34,243 bases of DNA from Desulfuromonas sp. GTDB lineage: Bacteria; Desulfobacterota; Desulfuromonadia; Desulfuromonadales; Geopsychrobacteraceae. The notes under the pieces are model-generated. The model made no database searches. It was given only the letters and a program-made list of their open reading frames with translations, and was not told where the DNA came from. The translations under genes were made by a program, and so were the position numbers. Positions within the stretch are counted from its first letter, which is position 1, and every line of letters begins with the position of its first letter. Location of the stretch: positions 1 through 34,243 of the forward strand of contig PKUC01000102.1 of the NCBI GenBank assembly GCA_002868865.1, in the 5' to 3' direction. Positions 24,828-33,181 of the stretch are shown here, in pieces.

Positions 24828-27485
24828 CTATTTCAGAGACCGGATCTTTTCCAATCCCTGCTGAAGAATCGATAATTTTTCTTCAGCGGCCTGCAGCTTA
24901 CCGCGGTCCTTCTCCAGAACCTGCGGCGGCGCATTGGCAACAAACTTTTCGTTAGACAGTTTCTTGTTGAAAAAATCGACGTCCTTCTGCACCTTGGCGA
25001 TCTCTTTCTGCAGGCGGGTCTCTTCCTCTTCAACATTGATCAATCCCGCCAGCGGAATCAGAACCTCGACATCACCGGCAACCTGCGTCGAGGTCTGTTT
25101 CGGATGCACCATGTCGATCCCGGCAGAAAGGTCATCGACCCGCGCCAGAGACTTCAGGTAAGCCTCCCCCGCCGTAATGGCATCGAGAGACGCCTGGGAT
25201 TTACAGTCCAGAACAACGGCGATCCGCTTGCTCGGCGGCACCTCCAGCTCCCCACGCAGATTCCGGATGGCGCGGATCACCTCCATCAGCACTTCCATCC
25301 GCTCGACAGCCTTTTTATCCACCGTGCAGAAACCGCCGGTGGGGTAATCGGCCTGCATGATCGAAACAGTGGGGCGTTTCCCTGGCAGTGCATGCCAGAT
25401 CTCTTCGGTCACAAACGGCAGCAGTGGATGCAGCAGCCGCAGAAGACCCTCAAGGACAGTAAAGAGGACAGTCTGAGCGCGCCTTTTAGCCTGTGGATCA
25501 TCACCGTACAGATCGTCCTTGCTGAGCTCGACATACCAGTCACAGAACTCATGCCAGGTAAACGAATAGAGACAGCCTGCAGCATCATTAAACTTGTAGT
25601 CCGCAAGCGCACGATTCATCTCCTGGGCGGTGGTCGCAAACCGGTCAAGAATCCACTGGTCAGCCTGCGACAGTTCCAGAGCAGCCAGATCCGCCGTCTG
25701 CGGATCGAAATCTTCCAGATTCATCAGCGCGAACCGGCTGGCGTTCCAGAGCTTGTTAACGAAATTGCGGTAACCGCCGATCCGCTCGGTAGACAACTTG
25801 ATGTCACGGCCCATTGCAGCAAATGCGCACAGCGTATAACGGAAGGCGTCCGCACCGTACTCATCAACAATCGTCAGAGGGTCGATGACGTTACCCTTAC
25901 TTTTGCTCATCTTCTGACCCTGGGCGTCCCGTACCAGAGCGTGGATATAGACCTCCTTGAATGGGACCTGATCCATGAACTTCAGTCCCATCATCATCAT
26001 CCGAGCCACCCAGAAAAACAGAATATCGAAACCGGTCACCAGACAGCTGGTCGGATAAAATTTCTGCAGCGCGGCAGTCTGATCCGGCCAGCCCATGGTC
26101 GAAAACGGCCACAGCGCCGAAGAGAACCAGGTGTCGAGAACATCCGTTTCCTGATGGATATTGCCGCTGCCGCACTTGGCGCAGCTTGCTGCATCCTCCA
26201 TCGCTACAGTAATGTGATCACAGTCGTCACAGTACCAGGCCGGGATCCGGTGGCCCCACCAGATCTGGCGACTGATACACCAGTCCTGAATGTTATACAT
26301 CCACTCGTAGTAGGTCTTTTCCCACTGGGGAGGAACGATCTTGGTGTCGCCACCCTCCACCGCGTCGATCGCTTCTTTTGCCAGCGGCCCAACGGCGACA
26401 TACCACTGCTTGCTCATGTAGGGTTCGATAATGGTCTTACAACGGTAGCATTCACCGACCGAGTTGGCGTAATCGTCTGTTTTTTCCAGCAGCCCCAGAG
26501 CATCCAGATCTGCGACCACATTTTTGCGGGCCTGATAACGATCCTGCCCCTGATAGGGGCCACCGTTTTCATTGATAACACCTGACTCGTCGAGGACATT
26601 GATAAATTCGAGATCGTGACGCTTGCCCATCTCGAAGTCGTTAAAGTCATGAGCCGGGGTAATTTTCACCGCACCGGAGCCGAACTCCCTGTCGACATAA
26701 TCGTCGGCAATAATCGGAATCTCACGATCAACCAGCGGCAACAACACCGTCTTGCCGATCAGGTGCGTATAGCGCTCATCCTCAGGATTGACCGCTACCG
26801 CGGTATCACCGAGCATCGTTTCAGGCCGTGTGGTCGCAACCACCAGGGTCAGGTCGGTGCCCTTAACCGGATAACGCATGTGCCAGAGGTTACCCTGCTT
26901 GTCGTCATGCTCAACCTCGAGGTCTGACAGCGCGGTATGGCAGCGCGGACACCAGTTGATCAGCCGGTTGGCGCGATAAATCAGCTTGTCTTCGTAGAGC
27001 TTGACAAACACCTGACGCACTGCCTTGGACAACCCCTCATCCATGGTAAAGCGCTCGCGCTGCCAGTCACAGGAGGCACCGAGACGCTTGAGCTGATTGA
27101 TGATCTGTCCGCCCGACTCCTGCCGCCATGTCCAGACCCGTTCGACAAACTCATCCCGTCCGAGATCATGCCGGTCACGACCCTCTGAGGCCAACTGCTT
27201 CTCCACCACATTCTGGGTCGCAATCCCTGCGTGGTCAGTGCCCGGCATCCACAAAACCTCGTGGCCGGTCATCCGCTTCCAACGGCAGAGGATATCCTGC
27301 AGGGTATTGTTGAGAGCGTGCCCCATGTGTAGCACCCCGGTGACATTGGGCGGCGGAATGACGATGGAGTAATGCGGCTTTTCAGAATCGTCCTGAGCGT
27401 GAAAGTCTCCCCTGTCCTCCCAGGTCTGATACCATTTCTGCTCGATCTGAGCGGGATCGTAACCTTTCGGCAACTGCGTATTCAT
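24828..27485 (-). CDS. valS: Valyl-tRNA synthetase
   Basis: Attaches valine to tRNA-Val. The 885-aa class Ia enzyme has HIGH as HMGH in PPPNVTGVLHMGHALNN near residue 55, KMSKS in GQKMSKSKGNVIDP, the CP1 editing domain between them, a zinc-type CDDCDH...CAKCGSG knuckle in the middle, and the anticodon-binding domain. The last 60 residues form the ValRS C-terminal coiled coil. Length is normal. AAGGA lies eight bases before the ATG. It is separated from the upstream receiver gene by a terminator, so it has its own promoter, which I could not pin down. Confidence 0.98.
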   Translation of the reverse strand: MNTQLPKGYDPAQIEQKWYQTWEDRGDFHAQDDSEKPHYSIVIPPPNVTGVLHMGHALNNTLQDILCRWKRMTGHEVLWMPGTDHAGIATQNVVEKQLASEGRDRHDLGRDEFVERVWTWRQESGGQIINQLKRLGASCDWQRERFTMDEGLSKAVRQVFVKLYEDKLIYRANRLINWCPRCHTALSDLEVEHDDKQGNLWHMRYPVKGTDLTLVVATTRPETMLGDTAVAVNPEDERYTHLIGKTVLLPLVDREIPIIADDYVDREFGSGAVKITPAHDFNDFEMGKRHDLEFINVLDESGVINENGGPYQGQDRYQARKNVVADLDALGLLEKTDDYANSVGECYRCKTIIEPYMSKQWYVAVGPLAKEAIDAVEGGDTKIVPPQWEKTYYEWMYNIQDWCISRQIWWGHRIPAWYCDDCDHITVAMEDAASCAKCGSGNIHQETDVLDTWFSSALWPFSTMGWPDQTAALQKFYPTSCLVTGFDILFFWVARMMMMGLKFMDQVPFKEVYIHALVRDAQGQKMSKSKGNVIDPLTIVDEYGADAFRYTLCAFAAMGRDIKLSTERIGGYRNFVNKLWNASRFALMNLEDFDPQTADLAALELSQADQWILDRFATTAQEMNRALADYKFNDAAGCLYSFTWHEFCDWYVELSKDDLYGDDPQAKRRAQTVLFTVLEGLLRLLHPLLPFVTEEIWHALPGKRPTVSIMQADYPTGGFCTVDKKAVERMEVLMEVIRAIRNLRGELEVPPSKRIAVVLDCKSQASLDAITAGEAYLKSLARVDDLSAGIDMVHPKQTSTQVAGDVEVLIPLAGLINVEEEETRLQKEIAKVQKDVDFFNKKLSNEKFVANAPPQVLEKDRGKLQAAEEKLSILQQGLEKIRSLK

Positions 27486-27539
27486 ACGTTCGGTTCCTTC
27501 TTAGACAATGTGACAAAGGCAGGTCACTGCCCATGGAAA

Positions 27540-27573
27540 TAAAAAGCGGGGAGATGGACGAGCCATCTCCCCG
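27540..27573 (-). terminator. Rho-independent terminator of the receiver-protein gene
   Basis: CGGGGAGATGG (27547-27557) pairs with CCATCTCCCCG (27563-27573) over eleven bases with a 5-base loop, followed on the minus strand by CTTTTT. Confidence 0.9.
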
Positions 27574-27605
27574 AAGTTCTTTACGGGTGGAGCAAAATCA
27601 AGGAC

Positions 27606-28886
27606 TTAAGCGGCGCCATCCTTGATGTGACGGATCTCTTCGAGAATGATATTCTCCGCCATATCCGGCACAACTTCCCAGGCAATCCGTTCCAGCATCT
27701 TACCAGCGAGTTTTTCTATCAGCGGACCGGCAACCCGCTCTACGATCTCTTCAAGATCTTTTTCAGACAACTGGCTGAGCTTCTCTTCTACCTCTTCGGG
27801 AGAAACAGCCGCAGGTACTGTAGGTTCCTTAACGTCTTGGGCTTCGTGCTCTACGACAAACTCGTCCTCAGGAATCGCGACCTCTTGAGTTGCGGCGTCA
27901 AGAGGTTCAACTGCCGGGAATACAGAAGACATCGGTTGCGGCTCTTCTGCAAAGGCATCTTCATCAAAGAAATCGGAGACCTCTGTTTCTAACGAGTCAG
28001 CATCGACGGCAGGCGCAGGATCGGCATTCACCGGCTCTTCTTCGAAGGCGGTTCCAAAGGCTGCAGCGCTAAAAGCGTCATCCTGAGAGGTATTGCTGGT
28101 AAAATCCGCCGGAGCATCGTCCGACAATTCGGTAATGTCTTCATCGTCAAGCTGAAGAACGTCACTGACCGGCTCTTCTTCAACAACCGGATCCATCAGC
28201 GGCGGGGCATCGATCTCGGCCGACACGTCGCTGAAATCATCGGCAGGAGCTGCTGCGTTCTCCGATACAGCATCCTCTGTCGCGACCCCGAGCATATCTT
28301 CGTCGTCAAAAGAGACCGCATCCCAGATGTCATCGTCGCCCGCATCGGCGCTGTCCACCGGAGTTACAGCAAACGGCTCATCGACGGTGGCCGACTCATC
28401 CATGACGGGAGAAAAAACGTCATCGCTGAGCGGTTCATCCTCAATCTGTAGAGACTCTTCAACGACAGGAGCATCTGCTATGACGGGCGACACATCATCT
28501 GCGGCGGATACTTCCGGAACCGCGGCGAGAAGCTCTTCGACCTTGGAGACCAATGCCTGAGATTCAAACGGCTTGGTCAGCCAACCGCTGGCACCGACAG
28601 ACAGAGCACGATCTTCATCGAACATCTCAAACGTGCCGGGAAGCATCAACACCGGCGTCTTCTCAAGCCCCGGTGTGCGACGGATCGCCTCACACAACTC
28701 GAAGCCGTCTTTGCCCGGCATCGACACATCGGCAATAATCAGATCGGGAAGTTCATCGACCGCCTGCGCAAGAGCTTCGTCGCCATTGTCTGCGGTCAAC
28801 AGCTGATAATCTTCGTTTGCAAAGATAATTTCTGCAACCTTCTGGATCGTCAAGCTATCGTCAGCTAAAAGCAGTTTTTTGGTCAT
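27606..28886 (-). CDS. Receiver-domain protein with long acidic linker and C-terminal helical domain
   Basis: A 426-aa protein with a CheY-like receiver (1-120): acid pocket Asp9-Asp10, phospho-acceptor Asp53 in IADVSMPG, and Lys105 in LTKPF. The switch Thr/Ser after strand 4 is replaced: the sequence reads MLPGTFEMFDE, with Pro83 at the usual position. Residues about 125-370 are very rich in Asp, Glu, Ala and Val with repeated EEPV/DDE stretches, probably disordered. The last 55 residues (SEKDLEEIVERVAGPL then KMLERIAWEVVPDMAENI) are a conserved-looking amphipathic helical unit that may dimerise or bind a partner. No DNA-binding or enzymatic output domain is present. A single-gene unit with its own promoter and terminator. 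Possibly a polarity or motility adaptor, by analogy with FrzS-like proteins; not shown. Confidence 0.85.
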   Translation of the reverse strand: MTKKLLLADDSLTIQKVAEIIFANEDYQLLTADNGDEALAQAVDELPDLIIADVSMPGKDGFELCEAIRRTPGLEKTPVLMLPGTFEMFDEDRALSVGASGWLTKPFESQALVSKVEELLAAVPEVSAADDVSPVIADAPVVEESLQIEDEPLSDDVFSPVMDESATVDEPFAVTPVDSADAGDDDIWDAVSFDDEDMLGVATEDAVSENAAAPADDFSDVSAEIDAPPLMDPVVEEEPVSDVLQLDDEDITELSDDAPADFTSNTSQDDAFSAAAFGTAFEEEPVNADPAPAVDADSLETEVSDFFDEDAFAEEPQPMSSVFPAVEPLDAATQEVAIPEDEFVVEHEAQDVKEPTVPAAVSPEEVEEKLSQLSEKDLEEIVERVAGPLIEKLAGKMLERIAWEVVPDMAENIILEEIRHIKDGAA

Positions 28887-29054
28887 CGGTGCCTCCTCGC
28901 ATCTCTGTCACCCCAGAGCGACATGCAGCAATCAATCAACAGCGTCAGATTAAAACCGCTATAAACGAGATTCGTCTCACCATGCAAACAGGGTTCATAA
29001 GGCGGGTTGTCATGCGTACTCTATACTGTCATTAAAACCCATTAAATAGGGGCA

Positions 29055-29084
29055 AAACTAGCACAGGCACGTTTTTTCTGTCAA
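29055..29084 (-). promoter_or_regulatory. Sigma-70-type promoter of the receiver-protein gene
   Basis: TTGACA (29079-29084, minus strand), 18-base spacer and TAGTTT (29055-29060), leaving a leader of about 160 bases with no clear structure. A GCACA/TGTGC inverted pair brackets the -35 to -10 region. GAGGAGG precedes the ATG. Confidence 0.6.
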
Positions 29085-29122
29085 GGTTTGTGCTGGGAAA
29101 ATCAATATGTTAGTGACAGATA

Positions 29123-30160
29123 TCAACTGCGCCATGGCTGCGGCAAAAACACCCGCTGATAAAGTGTCAGCGCAAACCGGTCGGTCATACCAGCGATAAA
29201 ATCGGCAATAGAGGTATCCAACGGGTCGCCCGGTAGTCTGCGACCGCCATGGGACAGAAAAACCTGCTCATGGTCCCGATAATAGAGAAACAGTTCCCGC
29301 AACAGCCGCGAGGCCTTGATGAAATCGACATGGACATGATCGACCTGGTAGACCCGGTCGAATAACCAGCTGCGCAGCGCGCAGATCGCTTCATCCATCT
29401 CTTCCGACAAACAGACATCCGCCCCACCTGTCCTCAGCGATTGATCGATCAGATCACACACCATGCGATGAATCCGTCCAGAATGGGTCGTCCCGGTGAC
29501 ATCGATAATCTGCTGCGGAATTTCATCTTCATGGATCAACCCGCCACGGATGGCATCATCCAGATCATGATTGACATAGGCGACGATATCTGCCAGTCGG
29601 ACAATCCGCCCCTCGAGAGTGACGGCCCTCGTCTCTTCATCAGCGGACAGCAGCGGACCACGCCCTTTGGAATGTTTAAGGATACCGTCGCGCACCTCGT
29701 GGGTAAGATTGAGGCCCTGACCATTCTTCTCCAAGGACTCCACAACTCGCAAGCTCTGCCTGACATGGCGGAACCCCCCATCGACAAGATCGTCGAGAAC
29801 CCGCTCTCCGGCGTGACCAAACGGTGTATGCCCCAGGTCATGTCCGAGGGCGATGGCTTCGGTGAGATCTTCATTCAGAGAGAGGGCACGGGCCACAGTT
29901 CGTGCTACCTGAGAAACCTCAAGCGTATGGGTCAAACGGGTGCGATAATGATCCCCTTCTGGAGAAAAGAAAACCTGTGTTTTGTACTTTAATCTACGAA
30001 ACGATTTACTGTGCAGGATACGATCACGGTCGTGCTGAAAAACTGTTCTAACCGTGCATTTCTTTTCACAAACTTTTCTACCCCTTGAGTTAAAACTTAA
30101 ACAGGCATATGGCGAGAGAAATTGCTTTTCTTTATTCTCGAGCTGTTTTCTGATACTCAC
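29123..30160 (-). CDS. dgt: dGTP triphosphohydrolase-like HD-domain hydrolase
   Basis: Hydrolyses dNTPs to deoxynucleosides and triphosphate. The 345-aa protein matches the shorter dGTPase-like subfamily: SFRRLKYKTQVFF (substrate-binding Arg/Lys), the first HD-ligand His78 (LTHTLEVSQ), the HD pair His107-Asp108 (IALGHDLGHTPFGH), and the last Asp in RLADIVAYVNHD. The start is a GTG (30158-30160) behind a G-rich ribosome-binding sequence. The gene is divergent from mucR. Substrate preference (dGTP versus all dNTPs) cannot be judged; the short type is usually broader and often allosterically activated. The symbol is family-level. Confidence 0.9.
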   Translation of the reverse strand: MSIRKQLENKEKQFLSPYACLSFNSRGRKVCEKKCTVRTVFQHDRDRILHSKSFRRLKYKTQVFFSPEGDHYRTRLTHTLEVSQVARTVARALSLNEDLTEAIALGHDLGHTPFGHAGERVLDDLVDGGFRHVRQSLRVVESLEKNGQGLNLTHEVRDGILKHSKGRGPLLSADEETRAVTLEGRIVRLADIVAYVNHDLDDAIRGGLIHEDEIPQQIIDVTGTTHSGRIHRMVCDLIDQSLRTGGADVCLSEEMDEAICALRSWLFDRVYQVDHVHVDFIKASRLLRELFLYYRDHEQVFLSHGGRRLPGDPLDTSIADFIAGMTDRFALTLYQRVFLPQPWRS

Positions 30161-30249
30161 TCAAACCACCCCAAAAGCGTTAAAGCAGATCGAATCAAAG
30201 CTATTTCGCGATTATTTTTAAAAGAATACGTTATATTTTGTTTTTCGTC

Positions 30250-30277
30250 TTGATTTTTTTCTAAAATAAGATATTTA
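30250..30277 (+). promoter_or_regulatory. Probable mucR promoter in an AT-rich divergent region
   Basis: TTGATT (30250-30255), 16-base spacer, TATTTA (30272-30277), in a segment (about 30200-30290) far richer in A and T than the surroundings, with several T-A steps of the kind MucR/Ros proteins bind. Autoregulation is a reasonable guess. Confidence 0.4.
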
Positions 30278-30347
30278 GATAGAGTGTTCCACGACATAAG
30301 TCATAGGGGACGCATTCTATTCAACTACTTTCGGAGGTAACAACAGT

Positions 30348-30773
30348 ATGGCAACGGTAATGGAAATGGCTGCAGAAATAATTGCTGCACACGCATCAAC
30401 AACTCCTATGAGCAAAGACGAACTGATCGCCGAACTCGCCGAAGTTCATTCTGCGCTCTCTGCTCTGGAGAAGGGCGAAAATCTCGCAACTGCCGAAGCA
30501 CAGGACAACGATGAGCCCGCCGTCTCCCGCAAAAAAGCCTTTGGTAAAGACAAGGTGTACTGCATGATCTGCGGAAAGGGATTCAAAACCCTGTCCCGTC
30601 ACCTGAACACCACCCACGACATGAAACCGGCAGAATACCGCAAAAAGTTTGACATCCCCCGTAGCCAGTCTTTGGCCGCACGCAGCTACTCTGAAAGCCG
30701 TCGCCAGATGGCGGTCGACCGGGGCCTCGCGGACAACCTCGCTAAAGCCCGTGAGGCCAAGAAGAAAAAGTAA
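30348..30773 (+). CDS. MucR/Ros-family zinc-finger transcriptional regulator
   Basis: A 141-aa DNA-binding protein. The N-terminal 45 residues form a helical oligomerisation-like region with HSALSALEKGE, and residues 72-90 hold the prokaryotic zinc finger Cys72-x2-Cys75-x9-His85-x4-His90 (CMICGKGFKTLSRHLNTTH), flanked by the basic residues typical of Ros/MucR. A basic tail ends in KKKK. In alphaproteobacteria these are H-NS-like global regulators of surface polysaccharides and motility; deltaproteobacterial homologues are less studied. GGAGGT lies nine bases before the ATG. Single-gene unit closed by a terminator. Confidence 0.92.
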   Translation: MATVMEMAAEIIAAHASTTPMSKDELIAELAEVHSALSALEKGENLATAEAQDNDEPAVSRKKAFGKDKVYCMICGKGFKTLSRHLNTTHDMKPAEYRKKFDIPRSQSLAARSYSESRRQMAVDRGLADNLAKAREAKKKK

Positions 30774-30801
30774 CCGGCCCGCGCAGTTTTTAGGTCAGCA
30801 G

Positions 30802-30829
30802 AAAAGGCACCTGTTCGCGGGTGCCTTTT
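30802..30829 (+). terminator. Bidirectional rho-independent terminator between mucR and the DUF2914 gene
   Basis: AAAAGGCACC (30802-30811) pairs with GGTGCCTTTT (30820-30829) over ten bases with an 8-base loop; the symmetric A and T ends serve both converging genes. Confidence 0.85.
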
Positions 30830-30863
30830 CTATTACGACGCTCTATATTATTCGCTTGATTCA

Positions 30864-31247
30864 TTACAGCAGAGTGAAAGGGATGGTTGCGATTTCATTT
30901 CCCTCCTCGTCAAGAATCAGCACACGCCACGCACCCTTCCAGACGGCAAGAATTTTCTTGGACGAATAGGTTCGCCACGATGCCGATCCGACAGGCAACG
31001 TCACCCGCGCCATTTCCCGCTCACCATAGAGCCACACATGGGTCACCTGCGTTTCAGTGTTCGCACCGACAATTCGGGTAAAACAGAACAGACGACCATC
31101 CTGTGCCGGATAGCTCGTAATTTCATCCACCGGTGCCCGATCGACCACCTGCGTTGTCACCACACCGTCAGCAACACGAAGACCCGCGGCTGAAACAGAA
31201 ATCGCCGACAACAGTATGATTAAAAATGCGCTTATAAATTTCTTCAT
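30864..31247 (-). CDS. Exported DUF2914-type protein
   Basis: A 127-aa protein with a signal peptide (about 1-21, ending SVSA) followed by a compact beta-rich domain: APVDEITSYPAQDGRLFCFT, VTHVWLYGEREMARV and SASWRTYSSKKI, ending in LILDEEGNEIATIPF. This resembles the DUF2914 family; no catalytic residues are known. I start at ATG 31247 with AAGGA eight bases upstream. Probably periplasmic or membrane-surface associated; the function is unknown. Confidence 0.75.
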   Translation of the reverse strand: MKKFISAFLIILLSAISVSAAGLRVADGVVTTQVVDRAPVDEITSYPAQDGRLFCFTRIVGANTETQVTHVWLYGEREMARVTLPVGSASWRTYSSKKILAVWKGAWRVLILDEEGNEIATIPFTLL

Positions 31248-31277
31248 CAAATCAATCCTTTCGATATTCAAACGATC

Positions 31278-31305
31278 ATCATAAAACCGATTTATGCCAA
31301 AACAA
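31278..31305 (-). promoter_or_regulatory. Probable promoter of the DUF2914 gene
   Basis: TTGTTT (31300-31305, minus strand), 16-base spacer, TATGAT (31278-31283), about 30 bases before the ribosome-binding sequence. The 10-base palindrome GGATATATCC lies at about 31310-31319. Confidence 0.5.
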
Positions 31306-31333
31306 GCAGGATATATCCTTCCAAAGCACTAAT

Positions 31334-32503
31334 CTATGGCTCGAGCCGGGCAAGAAAACTCTGTCCTTGCGGAACGGACACGTCAAAGTTTTCCGCCAGC
31401 GTTGCGCCGACATCAGCAAAACAGGACCGGATACCAAGATCACGGCCCGGTGACACTGCTAGTGAGCGGGCGAGTAACGGCACATATTCGCGGGTGTGAT
31501 CGGTACCGGGCGTGGTCGGGTCACAACCATGGTCAGCAGTAATCAGTAACAGATCGTCCACACCCAACTCTTTCTGCAGTTCCGGCAGCCAGGCGTCAAA
31601 CTGTTCAAGGGCTCTGGCAAAACCGGTCGGGTCGCAACGGTGTCCGTAAACCATATCGAAGTCGACCAGATTTACAAACAGCAAACCGGAGCGCATTCCT
31701 TTTAATTCCGTCAGGGCCTGACGCATCCCCTCATCATTATCGGATGTCGGCACAGTGCGCGAGAATCCACGACCGGCAAACAGATCAACTACCTTGCCCA
31801 CCCCACAGACGGTTTGATCCGACACCCGCATCGCATCCAGCAGGGTTTGTTGCGGCGGTGCGTAGGGGAAATCATGGCGGCCGGAAGTCCGTTCAAAGGT
31901 CTGTGCAGAACGGCCACGGAAAGGGCGGGCAATCACCCGGCAGACCCGATACGGCGCGACAATCCGCTCAGCAACGCGGCAAAGCCGGTACAACTCTTCA
32001 CGGGAGATCAGGTCCTCATGGGCCGCGACCTGCAAAACAGAGTCGACACTGGTGTAAACAATCGGCCAGCCGGTTTCAAGATGCTTTTCACCGTAGCGCA
32101 CCAGGATATCGGTACCGCTGGCTGCGATATTTCCGAGGACAGGCAGTCCCGTTTCTGCGGTAAAGGCTGCGATTACATCGGCGGGGAAACCGTGCGGGAA
32201 GGTCTTAAAGGCTGCCCTTTGAATGACACCGGTCAACTCCCAATGACCCACCACAGAGTCCTTTCCGGCGGAGCACTCGCGCATTTTCCCCCAACTTGCG
32301 GCAGGAGCAGAGACAGGAGCAACCCCGAGGATATCCGCGATATTCCCTAAGCCCATGCGCTGCAGATGAGGAAGGTTCAGCCCCCCTGTTGCCTGCGCCA
32401 CATGCTGCAGGGTCGCACTGTCAGCATCACCATAGTCAGCCGCATCGGGCAGCGCACCGATACCGACGCCATCGAGCACAATCAGTACAACACGATTAAA
32501 CAT
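31334..32503 (-). CDS. deoB: Phosphopentomutase
   Basis: Interconverts (deoxy)ribose 1-phosphate and 5-phosphate, using two Mn2+ ions. The 389-aa alkaline-phosphatase-fold protein opens with VVLIVLDGVGIGALPDA (first metal Asp), has GKDSVVGHWELTG with the phospho-acceptor region, and near the end NLVDFDMVYGHRCD and LLLITADHGCDP with the remaining metal Asp/His residues. Length is normal. The ATG at 32501-32503 overlaps the deoC stop by one base (TGATG); the frame also runs 10 codons upstream into deoC. With deoC it forms the deoxyribose 1-phosphate to glyceraldehyde-3-phosphate plus acetaldehyde route. Confidence 0.97.
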   Translation of the reverse strand: MFNRVVLIVLDGVGIGALPDAADYGDADSATLQHVAQATGGLNLPHLQRMGLGNIADILGVAPVSAPAASWGKMRECSAGKDSVVGHWELTGVIQRAAFKTFPHGFPADVIAAFTAETGLPVLGNIAASGTDILVRYGEKHLETGWPIVYTSVDSVLQVAAHEDLISREELYRLCRVAERIVAPYRVCRVIARPFRGRSAQTFERTSGRHDFPYAPPQQTLLDAMRVSDQTVCGVGKVVDLFAGRGFSRTVPTSDNDEGMRQALTELKGMRSGLLFVNLVDFDMVYGHRCDPTGFARALEQFDAWLPELQKELGVDDLLLITADHGCDPTTPGTDHTREYVPLLARSLAVSPGRDLGIRSCFADVGATLAENFDVSVPQGQSFLARLEP

Positions 32504-33174
32504 CAGCCGATACGTTCTCCGCGGCGAGCCCACTCTCCGGCGATGTCCACACCAGAACTGGTACCGATCCGGGTTGCACCGGCCGCCATCATCAGCTCAC
32601 AGGTCGCAAGATCTCGAATACCACCGGCCGCCTTGACACCGATCCGTCCCGCCGCGGCAGTCGCCAGAGTCGCGACATCATCCAAGCGCGCCCCATGGGG
32701 ACCGAAACCAGTCGACGTTTTGACATAGGCCGCCCCACAGCGGGCCACCTGGTGGGTCAACTGCGTCATCAACTCCGAAGAGAGATAACAGCATTCAAGA
32801 ATCACCTTGACCCGGGCCTGATCGGCAGCGAGCACGACCTGAGAGATCTCCTCAGCGACCGCCTCAATCTTGCCATCAACAGCCTGCCCGATTGAAATCA
32901 CCATATCCAGTTCATTCGCGCCGGCGGCAGCCAATTCACGGGCTTCCAACACTTTATGGCGCAGCGTCGCATACCCGCAAGGGAACCCTACAACGGTGCC
33001 GACCGCAACCTCGGAGCCGTACAACGCTGCAGCCGCCAGGGGAACATACAGCGGCGGGACACAGACAGAGGCGAAGCCGTATTCAACGGCCTGTTCGCAC
33101 AGAGTCGCCACATCGCCCTCCGTCGTCTGGGGGCTCAACAGGGTGTGATCGATCAGGGGAATCGGATTCGACAT
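32503..33174 (-). CDS. deoC: Deoxyribose-phosphate aldolase
   Basis: Cleaves 2-deoxyribose 5-phosphate to acetaldehyde and glyceraldehyde 3-phosphate. The 223-aa class I aldolase opens with PLIDHTLLSP, and has NELDMV (Asp90), the Schiff-base Lys152 in AAYVKTSTGFGP and the proton-relay Lys181 in GVKAAGGIRD. I start at ATG 33174 because the protein then aligns with the usual DeoC N-terminus; there is no good ribosome-binding sequence, and it lies 7 bases after the argJ stop, so coupling is likely. The frame extends 13 codons into argJ. Confidence 0.97.
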   Translation of the reverse strand: MSNPIPLIDHTLLSPQTTEGDVATLCEQAVEYGFASVCVPPLYVPLAAAALYGSEVAVGTVVGFPCGYATLRHKVLEARELAAAGANELDMVISIGQAVDGKIEAVAEEISQVVLAADQARVKVILECCYLSSELMTQLTHQVARCGAAYVKTSTGFGPHGARLDDVATLATAAAGRIGVKAAGGIRDLATCELMMAAGATRIGTSSGVDIAGEWARRGERIG

Positions 33175-33181
33175 CAGGATA

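Noticed and set aside
25104-26585. A 493-codon plus-strand ORF opposite valS
   Set aside because: Antisense to valS in a frame without known motifs.
28960-29030. 22-codon minus-strand ORF in the leader of the receiver-protein gene
   Set aside because: No ribosome-binding sequence, no conservation evidence; too short to support.
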